Positions 48,617-61,515 of a stretch of DNA of 64,000 nt are shown in pieces; within the stretch, counting starts at the first letter, position 1, and every line of letters starts with the position of its first letter. The stretch comes from Rhodamnia argentea (lineage: Eukaryota; Streptophyta; Magnoliopsida; Myrtales; Myrtaceae). The notes under the pieces are model-generated. The model did not search any database, had not been told where the DNA came from, and was given only the letters and a program-made list of their open reading frames with translations. Location: positions 28,023,903 through 28,087,902 of the forward strand of contig NC_063152.1 of the NCBI RefSeq assembly GCF_020921035.1. Reading direction: 5' to 3'. Position numbers and translations under genes: made by a program.

Positions 48617-50056
48617 TTCTTGGAAGAGTGGCTCAGTCCCAGCCAGTCCCCCAGAGTTTTTCTTTAAGCCGATTAGCCTTTCTCTTTTCTCTTTCTTGAT
48701 CATGTGCATTTTCTCCTCCCATAGCAACAATTTTTATGCCAGTTATTACGAATTCAAACTGTGACATCCACGAAAGGTTCAATTTGATTTGATTTAGCTT
48801 TTCACATCGAACGGCGAATCTCCTCAGTTGACTACCACTTGCTATATAACTCTCTGTCAAACTCTCCTTAATTTGATCAATCGATTTACGACTTTGAAAG
48901 AGGTGAAAAAAGGGGTTGTGGCAGAATGATTTTTGATGTTGCTGACCAACCAAAATGAAGCCGTTTCTAACTTCTGGCCATCCTTCTTTTGAATGTTAAC
49001 GTTAACACCTCTGCGATTTGTTTCTGTCATGTCATCCCACTAGCATGTGCTTCTTTATTGGATAAATTAAGCCATGCCAACGCTGTGAACAGTCAGTTTT
49101 GAGGATTCCAGAACGAATTTCCCCCAGAAACAAAAGTGCTGCAACTGATATAACTGCAACGGGTACAATCTCTCTCTCTCCACAGACGAAGGGTACTTTA
49201 GTCGAATTGGAATTGGAAGCACTCGATGGCCCACGAGCTAGTCACTCTACAACACTGAAATTCTGATGGCCCAGTGCGAAAAAAAGCACAAGATTTCAAA
49301 TAAGATCGAGAGTTCAGAGACCCACACTTCATGTGGGGTTGAACTTGTCCCCTCCTTTTTTTTCTAATTAAGGGCCAGGCCATGCGTACACCAGCGGATG
49401 GCTTTCTGCTCCTGTACTGAAGAGGTCAATGATTAGCCCAATCTCCTTAGAAGCACGAGCCGGCCCGCCACCTCAAAACTCAGTACTTGGATTATGGTCA
49501 ACGTCCTATGGAAACGTTAGATGCAAACTGCATATGACATGCTTTAAATTTTGCATTTTGCTACAGGTTTTCACATTCATAGTAAAGCCACTGCGCGTAC
49601 AGGCAAGAGCATGAGACCAGGGGCAAACGCAAAGAAAAAGACCTTGAATTCAAGCACAATACATACGGAATTAGAATAGTACATGATATACAGTGCAACT
49701 ATTAAGTACAGCAGTAGAAATAAATCGCCCCCTCATCTGATGTCATATCTCTAAATTCCATTTTAATCAACCCCTGAACTTCTAAGCTCTACAAATAATA
49801 CACGACATACAGCGTGTCTGCAAGCAAGGTGGAGGTAGAAATCTCAGGACATGCATCAAATCTTCAAGTTCTAAATGAATCACACATTAAGCTTCAAACG
49901 ACTACCTCCCAGATACCATCAAAGTAAAAATGGTAAAACGAAAAAGAACAACGCAAAACTTTTTCAAGCTCAACTCCCAGCAGTCTGAATACTCGCAGGT
50001 ACAACTTGATGGCATCATGGTATCGCTTGGGCATTCTGAACTACTCATTATGCAAA

Positions 50057-53000
50057 TCAGTAATCAGCTGCTTTTGGAGCTTTCATACCAAACCCATGCT
50101 TCACTTTCTCGATTCTGTATATAAATGAGGAAATCAAACAAGCATTAAGTTTGACAAGTGAGATGCCTTCATTGTCAAGGAAATGGCAGTTTCAACACCG
50201 AACAGTGCACATGATAATTTAGATGTGAACTTTTTACTTTCTGTTTTGTCACTCCGCTATAGACCTTGCTATAATAGAGATTTGAAGTAGAAACAAGTAG
50301 AAGGTGAAGAAATACATGTGTCCTGGCTATATGAATATAACTAGAAAGGAGAAAAGAAAAGAGCAATTATTGCTATCAAGTTTGTTCATGGCTTTTATAC
50401 ATCATTTCAACCGCAATTTCATTGAAAATTCACAATAATTTCTTTCAGACACTGTATGTGGCCAAATTCAGGCATGCAATTCGTAGGGTGAAACGTGACT
50501 AAATAAATTAGACCGTGAAAATCACCAACTACAGCTACTGGCACTCACGTTGGAGCAAGTTTACCGAGGCAATCCAGCTCTTCACCAGTTTCCTCATCCA
50601 AGACTCGTCCAGAGATCTCAATGATGTATGACCTATCTCTATCAGTCGGAAGTCCTCTAGAAGCAAGTAAAGCCAAATCCTTTTCATGAAGTTCTCGACC
50701 ATTAACAAAGACACTTGTATTTCCTCCCGCACAATTCTCAGGCATAGGATGGTTAAATTCTTCAATGAATGGCTGCAGAGAGAGAGAGGGAGAGAGATTC
50801 TTTATAACATGTCCAGAAATAAGCCATTCGAGAACGAAAATATGCATAAACATCGGATTTATATTAAGCATTTGGTCAAATAAGTTTGTATTTGCTGCCT
50901 CACCGGAATTATGCCAAGACAAGGTCCACCAACGGCCCCCCAAAAACCAGCTTGATAATCATACCTAGGTTAAGTACATTAAGGAAAAAAATTGTGAGGG
51001 AAATGTATATAGCTAGAAAATGTGCACGATAGATAATTCCACACATACCAAAAATCCATCAAGCGGAGAACGAGTTTGAAAAAAAAAAAAAAATTCTGTC
51101 TAGTCAAATCAAGTATCCCTAGACAAACTAATGGTTAGTCTAAGCTCTAAATGGGAGCTGGATCCATGCATAAAACACTTTGCACTTTCGCCCTTAGGGA
51201 AAAGCATGCACAAATAACTCAAAAAGCCAAAAGTCTATAGGCCATTAAACCCTTCCGAATATATGATCCGGAGACTATCTACCAATAGAACAAGAAACCA
51301 AGGCCACTTTTGGAGATTGGAAAATTACCAGAAATTTCCAGGCTGTATTGGTCCGGCGAGCTTCTCAGCTTTCCTTATCAAACGATCTGATATGGGATGC
51401 CCATTTATTGAGACTTTTGCTTTGCCATGCTCGTCACTTTGATTTGACCTTGAAAGATCCTTGAAGCTCTTCTTGATAATGTTCATGAAAAATGATTCGT
51501 TCCCCTTGTTATTTCTTGGTTGATCATGTTCCCTGCTTGCATCTCCAGATTCTTGTGATACCCCAGTATCGGAGCACTCATTGAATGATACTTCCATCTC
51601 AGTTGCAAGTGAAGCCTCTTGTAGAGAATTCTGCCGCAAGATGGCCTTATTTGGTAAGACTTTTTCGTGATCTGATCGACTACTGCGATTTCCCTTACCA
51701 AACCGGTTAACTGCATGATTATGGGAAGACTGATCAAAATGCTTTTGTAGAGGTGACCCAGGAGGTGGTGGAGACCGTGTGGCATTTATTGGCTGCTGCA
51801 CCGAGTCTCTCAATCCAATCAAACCATCAGGGGTATGCTCATCATCTGAGATACTAGGGGAGGTAGAATGCAGGCCTTCCATCTCTTGAGAGTTAGAAAG
51901 GCTTAAGTTGTGGCATGCTGTCAATGGAGCTTGCTTTCTGTCCAGTGAAAGAAACTCATAAGCAGAATTATCGAAATCATCAGAAGAGAAATTGGTGCTG
52001 TCTCTGTTGACATAGCCATGGGATTGCACATAATCGTCTTTCACTACCTCATAAGAGCTGTCTTCATAATCGGCATTAGCTTCTTTTGCCTCCATGTGAG
52101 CAGAAAAAACAAGTCTCTTGTTTACAACAGCATACGAAATCATTGTAGAACAGGCCCCGCATCGAACTTTTTGCCGCTTTTTTGTTATGAGCAGAACTTT
52201 CTTGGGAAGTTGCAGCAATTCAAAGCAATTGTGACAAGCTATAAATGGGGCAGCACCAGCTATGGGATGCAATCTACGACCACTCCCAGCTAAAACAACC
52301 CTTGGAGGTTGGCGTTGCACAAAGCCACCCATTTCATAATTCAAGTCACCTGGCTGTCTAACATGGGACTGTGGCTTGTGAGAAATAAATGGAGGGACAG
52401 CAAACCTAGGATTGAGTGAATGATAACCTGGATCCTCATGATGATACAAACCATTAAGTTGTGGGACATCAGAGAATTTCTTATTGTAGAATGCAGTAGG
52501 TGGAACTGCTGTAGAAACCTCCCGATGGTTGTCACAGCAATGGTAGCAACGGCAAGTAGACTGATGAAGACTTGAACCATCGTACCGTCCAAAAGGATCT
52601 GAAGTAGCATCAGCATACTCTCTCGCATAGAATATGTGAGGAGGCGGTCGATGGTATTCACCTGGAGCTGTCCCCTGTACATGAGAAGCATAATTATCTT
52701 TGTATCCAGGGAAATGATTGGGATTCTGCATTGAGCTGTAAAATCTGTGCCCAACATCGTGCTGGTTGGTGTAAGAGAAAGGGTTTTGCTGCTGACTTGT
52801 ATAAGGGAGCCCAGCAGAATGTCTATAAGGATCAAAGGACCCAAATGGATTTTTATTCAAATCTGAAGAGCCAACAGGAAAGCACACATTTGGACCAGCA
52901 TAAGCATCTGGAGCAACCATCCCTCTATTTAGAGGAAAACCATCCTTGGCATTATCAACCACATTGCAGGACCGAGCAAGTTGATCCTTAAGTTCATCCA

Positions 53001-54242
53001 GTTTTCTAAGGAGTTCAGCTCGATCACTTTCAAGGTAATGAACTCTGTTACCTTCATGATGACCATTGTGTTTCCTAAATGGTGCTTCATGACTGCAATG
53101 AGAATCTAACTGGTAATTTGAAGGACCCTCATCAGGATACCTAGAAGTCGATAACCTTACACCGTGGAAATCACCATGCATGCTTTTTGGATATCCATCC
53201 TTGCTACCCATCTCCCTAGTTTGCCGATCCACCATTTTTCCTGATCTTTGAGGCCCATTTGGGGAACTAATTTCGGGTCTGTATTCTCCATTACCTTCGC
53301 AAAGCCCATTACCAGCGTCATCCTGATCGAGTTGACTTTCAACAAGCCAGTTCGGAGTTGCATCTTTGGAATCGTAATTAGCAAATTCACTGCCTACTGT
53401 GCCATTTCCCTCTAAAGCCCCGCGATCAGAACTCAAAGATCCCACATTGGGTTTGACATCCGACGCAGAAGAGCTGCACAAGTTGGCTGTTGCTTTTTCT
53501 GAGACATTCTCTGATTTTTCACAGATTCCTCCAATCCTCTCGTCATCAGACTTCTCAGATAAGCAATCAGATCCCTGGACCTTAGGTTTTGCTGCATGTC
53601 GAGAAAAGAAAGAGTTCAGCTTGAAGATCAACATTTCTTTCATGTGTAAACATAGTTAACTTACCCTCCTTATAATTTCCACATCTATCGACTTCCAAAT
53701 CTTCTGACTGCAGCAGAAATGACAAGTACCGGGGTTTTGAGTTCGATCAGGTACTTCTAATGTCCTCTAAACCTCCTTACTTTTCCACAATTTGGCTTGT
53801 TTTTATTATTTCAAGTGAAAATGTATGTTTTTACTTCTCCGATTCTCCTCCTTTTCAAATCGAATCAATCGCAGGAAGCCCTCTATCAGACCAAAAACCC
53901 TGATGAATGAGCATAGGCAAAGCCATCATTTTGAAACCGAGACACGTATCGTAGTTTGTAAAGAAAGAATTCATAATCCCCAAATCACGAATCATCATAC
54001 TGCGGTACAACATCAAAGTTCCGACCAACGAATCTAACACAATGCCTCGACTTTTTAGCAAATCGCGAACCATTCAAATTGACTCAGCAAACGCGAAACA
54101 AAATCAAAGCAAAAATAGAAACTTTACCCCGAAGAACAGCTCCACAACCACCGCACTGATAAACAGAGTAATCGGCGAGCTCCGTCAACAAATTCTCGCA
54201 CTTAGGACACCGAACCAGCCGAACTTTCTCCGCGTTTTCCAT
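50057..54242 (-). CDS. ENHANCED DISEASE RESISTANCE 4 (EDR4)-like protein, DUF3133 zinc ribbon
   Basis: Exons on the minus strand: 54242-54128, 53591-51329, 50964-50904, 50772-50549 and 50114-50057, in phase, coding 906 residues. An N-terminal zinc ribbon MENAEKVRLVRCPKCENLL (Cys12, Cys15) pairs with QCGGCGAVLR (Cys30, Cys33). A long Ser/Asp/Glu-rich disordered stretch follows, then a short coiled coil at about 226-247 (AELLRKLDELKDQLARS). A Tyr/Pro/Asn-rich region comes next, and then the DUF3133 ribbon at about 488-536 (Cys491, 494, 516, 519; FELLQLPKKVLLITKKRQKV). The conserved C-terminus has PIQPGNFWYDYQAGFWGAVG, GNTSVFVNGRELH and GKLAPTIEKVKHGFGMKAP. EDR4 in Arabidopsis is a negative regulator of powdery-mildew resistance acting with EDR1 and clathrin; orthology here is inferred. 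Intron 1 contains a possible poison exon. Confidence 0.92.
53665..53707 (-). other. candidate cryptic (poison) exon in EDR4-like intron 1
   Basis: A 43-base segment flanked by CTGCAG| and |GTAAGT, an ideal donor. Spliced after exon 1 it would read to an in-frame TAG after seven codons. Its length is not a multiple of three, so inclusion would give a product of about 46 residues carrying only the N-terminal zinc ribbon. The exon 1 to exon 2 joint without it gives the expected family sequence. Inference only. Confidence 0.35.
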
Positions 54243-54616
54243 TCAAAGAAAAACCTCTGAGAACCAGAGCGACAAGTCTAAGCAGAAAATAAAAAGTTTC
54301 TTCTTTTATTATATGGGAGAAGATCAGGGGGAGAGACGATCGTTGAGCTGGATTCCTGAGGTCTATGGGTGGTTTCTAATGCGAAGAGAAAGGGACACGC
54401 AGGTCCGCAAAGAGTCGAGACTCGCAAAGTCTTCGATTTTGTGAGAAATGTCCACTCTAGAGAATTTTCTGCGAACGACCCTCTCAAACTTGTGGGACTC
54501 TGCAGAGAAAATTGACGCTTGTGGCTGGGATTTTAGAGAGGGAGCGTTGGGAAGGATCATTTTCCAAAGACCATTGCAGTTGCCGCGGAAAGTTGATGCC
54601 GAAAGGAAATGCGAGT

Positions 54617-54659
<43 letters not shown>

Positions 54660-57102
54660 AGACGACGTCGTAAAGAGGGTGGGACAGCGTCGTTGAGCCA
54701 ATGATGCTCCTCGGAGTCGGGGACTGACTAGGATTCGAACATAAGGAGGACAAATGTGCGAGGACAAGAATTATGCGCTATGTCCACCCCTTGTTGCTTG
54801 TTGTTGTTGCTTGTTCAGTACTTGATCTTGCGATGATAAACACCACTCAAGTTCTGTTATTTTATTGATATCAACAAAGGACGTTGAATTTGTGGTGCAC
54901 CCACGATCCAAAGAGCTTTATTTTCTAAGCTAATCCGCTGTTAAACTCAAAACTTAAAAATGTTCGTTCTATGTAACGATAACAAGCAAACAGCTCACCT
55001 CCATTTATTGAATCGAAAAATCAGTGCGAGTCCTTGAACTCGAGGAGATAATTGTGTTATTCGATTTATACGCCGGCTCTTTCTAAATAAAGGAGAAAGC
55101 AGGCTGGTTTAACTAACTCCTCAAACGTTTGACTAGATCCTGTAATTCATTGGTTTCGGATTAGCAATGATAAGTAAGGGTGCGACTGCTTTTCCATCAC
55201 CTGAGAGAGAGAGAGATTCGATGGGTTGATGGGAAGGAAGTGGCGCTTTTGCTTTTTTGCTCAATTTGTTTCCTCATTTTATTATTAAGATTTCAGCTTT
55301 ATTCGCTCTTTTATCTTACCTGGAGAAATGAAAAGAGGGGAAAAGGAGGAAATGACAGGGGGAGAGAGAAAAGCACTGTTTTGGACTCTCCTGAAAAGAA
55401 GCGAAAGTGCAAAAGTCGGAAAGCGAGAGCGACAGACAGAGAGACAGAGGCGCGTAAAATTACAAGTCTGAGACTTTCCTCAGAATTTGACCGGTGCTCA
55501 CCACCTGTCTAAGATATGTTGGGGCCCACTCAACCAAAGCCCTGCCCCGGGGTGCGGGTGGGGGGGCCCACCTACACACTTGTTGACTTTAAGGTTCGGA
55601 CAGCGTTGCGATTTCTCGGAACGATGTCCAGGCTGGCAATTCCTCGTTGGAACCCGAAACCAACCGAAAGAGGAGTAAAGGGGTTTGGGGGGGGGTGTGG
55701 AAGGGAGCTCACGGACTTAACGAGGTGGTTGAGTTGAACTCGAAGGAGATGAGCATTTGTCTTTACGAGGGGAGTTGAGCGTCATTGATGCAGAGCATTA
55801 CAAGGCTTCGCCTTTGTGCTGCTTGCGACCCTTTTCTGAGGAGACGCGGCCCACCTCTCCAGACAAAACTTGAACAAGCCTCTTTCGGAGGACCTTCTCT
55901 TGCTTCCCTTTCTTTCCTTTTGATCTTGGCTTCTTCTTTGCGAAAACAATGGTTCCTGGTTAGGACGCTTAGCAGCTGATTAAACCTTTGCTGCTATGCG
56001 ATATTGACAGCAGCTCTCCTGGACAAGCAGAGCATACCAATTCGTGAAAAGCCACAGCGAGAATGTAATTCCTTTCACATTTTCGAACCTCTTTTGCGAG
56101 TGATACATCTTTGACCAAACTGTCATGATGAGTTGAATTTAAGTGAACTTAGGAACCCGCGAAATTAGTTGACGTTGACGGGAATTGACGAACGAGGAAC
56201 CACGAACAGAAGCATTCTATTAAGGAATCTCTGGAGGAGGTTAGGAGGTCTCGGCCTCTTGATGGCATGCACGTTAGGATCAATCAATAAACCAACCTAA
56301 ATCCACTCAACAATCAACCCCACCCCCATTTTTGTTGCTCCATGACAGACTGTTCCAATTTTTTAGGCTGAGCTCGGGCCAATTTGCCGCCGACCCGAAT
56401 GATCAACTACCGCGCGCCAGCCGCACAACATAAAGAAAAAAGGTGTTTGCTTGTTGGAAGGAGTCTTTCGAAAGTCCTTATGAAGACTAGCCGCTCTGAT
56501 AGCAGAGGACTACTTCTTATGCTCAGGCTGTGGAGGGCTGGCTTTTGATCCACCATTGCAAAGATCATTAGAGGTCTCATCACATGCTGTCGCTCTGTTA
56601 ATCAAAATACTAAAAGACATTGCCGTTTTCCCTAGCCTAGTCATCAGGCAAGAAATGCCCCTAGAACAAAATCCAAACAAAAGGCTCCAAATCCAGCGCA
56701 GGTCGCTACACAGCAATCCATGCAAAATAAAGGTCTCGTCTTTATCCCTCTCGTGTCTCTGTCGTTCGCATTGTTCATTGCCCCAGTTTCCGCTTTACCT
56801 TTCTTCCAGAACTCGCCAACGTTTAATCAGTAGATTACTTTATTTCAAAAGATGGATAAGCTCAAGGTTGAATCCCGTCACGTTTACGTTATTTGCAAGT
56901 CCAGGCATGTTTGTTGTCCGCCTTTGTCTCGTACTACGCTATTATGTGACAGGTTCAGCAGCCAAATCTCAGTATTGACAGTATATTTGACCAGGTCCAA
57001 TCAAGCAAACTATGTTTTCTGCATCATGAGCCGAATATCTCTCTACCTAAGAAACAGTTGAAACCACAAACTTTAAACAGCCTGAATATCAATCATTCCC
57101 AA
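54243..57102. other. spacer upstream of the EDR4-like gene and 3' of the JAR gene
   Basis: About 2.9 kb. It has the EDR4-like promoter with a (GA)n run at about 54620-54656, a G/C-rich stretch near 55510-55700 with runs of G, and the 3' flank of the JAR gene (TTTATT, a minus-strand AATAAA, at 56839-56844). Open frames here are low-complexity or unrelated to known families. Confidence 0.4.
54620..54656. repeat. (GA)n microsatellite upstream of the EDR4-like gene
   Basis: Pure GA run of about 37 bases, roughly 380-410 bases before the start codon; CT on the coding strand. Confidence 0.85.
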
Positions 57103-60100
57103 TCAGAAAGCCGTACTGAAGTAACTGTTAGCGACTTCGCCACACAATATCTGCAAGACCATGCTGTTGTTAGGCCCTATACACCTCGGGGTTTTGAATT
57201 GGCTAACGGCGGCTCCTAATCCTAAGTAGTAGTCCAGGATCTTCTGGAAAGTACCTCTCCGGACAACTCGGAGTTCGAGGGCCCCTATCGCGCCCACCTT
57301 GCGCGCGCCAACGTACCCTGCATCGATGAACGAGCGGTCCAAACAGTTGCAGCATTCTCTCAAGATCTCCTCGCTGGCTTGACCATTCATCTCCCAGAAT
57401 ATCACGTAATGACCTGGGTCCGTGGAGAAATCCACGTGGCTGGTGAAATCTACGACTTCGAGAGTTTCTTTTACCAGCAACTTGGCTGCTGCTTCGACAG
57501 CTAACTGCAAGTCTTTCTCGGTGTTCTTGTCAATGTTGACGGTAAGCAAGAGATTTCTTCGGCAGATAAATTGGAGTTCAGGGGTGGAGTTGTGAAATCC
57601 TATGACCTTCACCACGTCTCCTAGCCTGTATCGATACAGCCCTGCAAAATTAAAGTCAGAAAATCACCATTCAAGGAACTAACCAGAACAGAGATGATAA
57701 AAACAATAAATGGGAAAAAGAACTAGTAGAGAATGTCTCGTATAGAACTTATTTAGCTCAACATCGCTTGTACCAATGCATAACTCTCCTAACAATAGCC
57801 AAATTTGTTGCTGGGTAAGGCAATGTAAGTAGGAATAGACACCGGATTACAGCAGTCTAGATGGTATAATTAAAAAAATTTGCATCACATGGTTATCCAA
57901 ACAAACCATCAAAGAAACATAACAATGACAACAATCATTAAAAATCGCCTGAATCTCGAAGAGAAAAAGGGAAAATGGTAAGAGTGAGCCTTATTTTTTT
58001 GTAGATACTAAAATACAGAATCTTATCACAATAGCAGGATGGGAGAATGATAAAATGTTCGAGGAGGACAAGTATGACAAGGTTGCCATGTGCGGGAGCT
58101 TAAGAAAGGTTAATTAACATAAAATAAAGCCAAAAAGGTCAACAATGAGATTCTAAAACTGGCCACAAGACACTGGCATTTCCACTAGGCAACAAATTAA
58201 GAGAATAAAAAAAAATATCCAATTGGAGGATTGTGGATTTATTACGGTCCGGCAAAATATATTCTATCTATAGAAGCAACGACCTCAGGTCTTATTCTAT
58301 ATTTAATCATAGAGCTTATCTCCATAATTTTAGACCAAAAAAAGAAACTTTTCTCTTTAATGATATAAAATAAGAAAAAGAAGGCATTTACCTAACCTTT
58401 GTTTCGTCTTAGACCTTGAATGCGGTCCTGGTGGGGACTGAAATAAATCTTTTAGAGTAAGAAAACAACCGAGAAATTCTTCTGCATCATTTCTCAAAGA
58501 AGCAGTCGTGTTTTGATTGTTTTTTCAATCAATTCTTAAAATTTTATTCTACAGAAGCAATTAATGATCATGTACTGTGGTAGATGCATGAATAGTTCTA
58601 GGGCATAACCTTAAAGTGAAATTCTGCTCTACTTTTTCTGCAAAAAGAGTGGCCGCTAACCCAACCCGGAAGTGGTGATGGAATAAATTTCTATGTTGCA
58701 CAATTTCTTGCTGCTCAAGTATGCAACAAATCTTGGACCAAAAAAAAAAAGTATGCAACAAATCGAAATTTATCGGTGGAACGAAATCCTAAACAAAAAA
58801 TAAAAGACGTAGCCCCTCTCTTCTCTCTTTCTCTTTCTCTCTTGTGTGGAAGCTAGTCCACTGACTTTCTTCTTAGTGCAGCAAAAGTCTCCTCCTTCCT
58901 TAATGGAAGCCAGCATATATTCTTCTTTTGGCACTGGTAAAGAGTCTTCCACTCAAGTCACCCCTCACGAGTGACCCAGAGAACCTACCGTCAAGGCAAA
59001 CAATCATAAGCAGAGACGATATAAGGTACAAGAAGTCTCCGCATGAGGGAAACATTTCACAAAACATCCAAGTCCAACCTCAAAAAGGATCTTTTCGATA
59101 TCAATGAATGAATGTGGACTTGCAATAAGATAGATGGAGGACTTTGTTTGTGAGGGATAAAACAAGATGAGCCAGCCAAGCACAGAGAAACAGACAACCC
59201 CAACGCCAATTAAAGGAACACCCACAAAAACCTGCCGACAGTAACACATGAATTGGAAGAGCCATTGGATTTTCTCTCCCGATATAAATTTTGGGATAAA
59301 ACAGAAGTGAAAGGATCTAGGAATCTCTGAGGTTGTGCCATGAGAATACCTCAGAACACACCAAAAATACGACCGAATACACATGGATCTTCTAATAAAA
59401 GGCCATCTATCTTGTAACAAATACAATGGACCGCTTACGTATGCCGCCTATTCGTCTAAATGGCATCAGATGAAGAAATAAGGCTGATCTCAATGTTCAA
59501 ATTGCAAATTCTAATCCCACTAATCAAATGATCTAAAATGAAAAGATCACGCTTGCTGGTTTTGTCTTATTAACCGTGAGAACAAATGGTTTGTTTCACT
59601 CCTATTAGCACACAGGATTTAACCACCCTAAGTTAGCCTCACACATCTTCCTCCATACACCAGAATACTCAACAAATTAGCATTTGTTTTCCTCTGAAAA
59701 CAGAAAAAAGGTTTGCATTTTTTTTAAGTTAGAAAGCCAGAGAAGAAATACGGTGGAACACTTAAATGCATGGCCTGGGAGACAAAATTTCATCCATGTG
59801 TTGTGTTTATGTGATACTGAAAGATATGACAATAAAGAAAACTTGTCCTCATTATGAGGACACAACCTAGACATTAAATTAACAAACATACCTGCAAAAT
59901 TGGTGACAATAATCTCATACTCCTCACCAGCCTTGACTTCAGTCAGACCCACTGGCTTTGGATCAACACATAGCAAAGTCGATGATTCTTTGTCTTGCCT
60001 TGAGATCTCAGTCATCTCCCTGAGAGGGATAAATTCAAAGTAGCCAATGTTTGGAAGAACGGCAAAAGAGGCCAACTCCGGGGGCAACTTAGGATTTACG

Positions 60101-61515
60101 TTAGCTCCAATCCATCCTTCAGAAGATCCATAATCTGCACTTAACAAAGGCAGATCCCCAGCGTAGTGCCTCAGTTTCTTTACATACGGCTCCATTGACC
60201 CAGTCATGATCCCATAAATGTACTTGGCATTTGGAAAAAGCTCTCGAATTACTCCATACCAATTATCCAACCTGGAGCATTTACTGTATATGAGAGCAGC
60301 CAACTCAGGGTCTGGCTTAAGCAATTTTGACATAGCTGCTCGGATCGATGGGACAGTAACTTGACTATTTAGATCCCCATGCCTTATATCACTACACAGT
60401 TCCTGCCAAACTGATTCGAAGGTTCGAAATGCATGGACGATGCTATGAGCAAATGTGGAGGACACGAACTGGACTTCGTTGCAGGAGATAAGCCCACACA
60501 AGAGATGGCAATATAAGGATTGGTGGAAATCGGGACCGAAAATCACCTCATCTGGACTGCAACAAAGAGACTGCATTGCCCTCATAGTACTTTTAAACTG
60601 TGCACTTCGAAAGACATTAGTTGTGGCAGTACCAGCCGCCAGGCCGCCTTTGGTTTTAAACTGCCTGCTGCTATAAATGAACTGCAAAGCCTTTCCGCTC
60701 CCAATACGGTACTCTCTGTGCAGGATAATCGACTTTCAAGATAAAACTTTGCAGCACCCATAACAAATTTAAGACAGTGATCAAGATGATATTTAGTGTG
60801 CTAAAATTCCACAAAATCTTTGCCTAGAAATATGGGGTTATGTAGATTATAAATTCTGCCCCCAAAATCAAATACAGTATTTGGGGTTCATGTAGATTTA
60901 TCCTGAGTTATCTATCAAAAGGACTGTGCAGATCACAAACAAAAAGGTTAATTAATGTATATATGCTGAAACTGATTTAAAAATAGTCACACAATCCTGA
61001 AACTAGCAAGAGCTCTTCTAAGTCTTCTTGTGTACCTGTTTCGAAAGGCAAAAGAGGTTCTGTATATTTGCATAGTTGACTCTACAAGCTCATCATTGAA
61101 GGGTACATATTTCGGCCTTCCCTGAGTGGTACCAGAACTGCAACGTCATGCAAGAATCAATTATGGCTACAAAATCCATTCATTATGGTTTCATAGTGAT
61201 AGAATCGTCGAAGCTCTATTACCTTAATGATATCGTGGTTATGGGTTTTCCGGTGAGGATTGGGGACGAATCACCGTCTGCAATCCTCTGTATGTAAGGC
61301 TCCAATTCCTTGTGAGTAACCAGAGGAACATGAGTCTTGAAGCTCTCGAGATCAGTTTTTCCCTTAAGCCCCAAATTCTGCAAGTACTCCGCCTCAGCAT
61401 TCTCTTCCAAGATCTTCTTCAAGGTCTCTTCTTGAACCCTTTTGGCGTCTGTAGTCATAGCCTCGAATTCATCTATAACAACGTCAAAATTCATACTCTC
61501 CATCCTGTCCAACAT
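57103..61515 (-). CDS. jasmonoyl-L-amino acid synthetase, JAR1/JAR4/JAR6-type GH3
   Basis: Adenylating GH3 enzyme that joins jasmonic acid to isoleucine, making the active hormone JA-Ile in the cytosol. Exons on the minus strand: 61515-61223, 61137-61036, 60715-59892 and 57641-57103, in phase, coding 585 residues (JAR1 is 575). Nucleotide-binding motifs are present: SSGTTQGRPK starting at about residue 98, YGSSEGW (327-333) and YRYRLGDVV (409-417). Other family stretches: ALQFIYSSRQFKTKGGL, SPDEVIFGPDFHQSLYCHLL, YGIMTGSMEPYVKKLRHYAG, INPSTDPGHYVIF-like FSTDPGHYVIF, and the end SQFKTPRCIGPNN then NSYFSTAF. The sequence is nearest to the JAR4/JAR6 form and unlike auxin-conjugating GH3s. The start MLDRMESMNFD aligns with the JAR1 N-terminus and lies 17 bases inside its exon, so the leader is probably split by an intron. 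No defect seen. Confidence 0.94.

Larger units (their letters stand above)
47783..50056. other. spacer between TBL promoter and EDR4-like 3' end
   Basis: About 2.3 kb. It holds the TBL promoter, a long (CT)n run at about 48583-48613 with low-complexity Ser/Leu-only frames around it, and the 3' region of the EDR4-like gene. No other gene recognised. Confidence 0.4.

Noticed and set aside
48478-48764. Overlapping Ser/Leu-rich frames upstream of the TBL gene
   Set aside because: Translations of a long (CT)n microsatellite.
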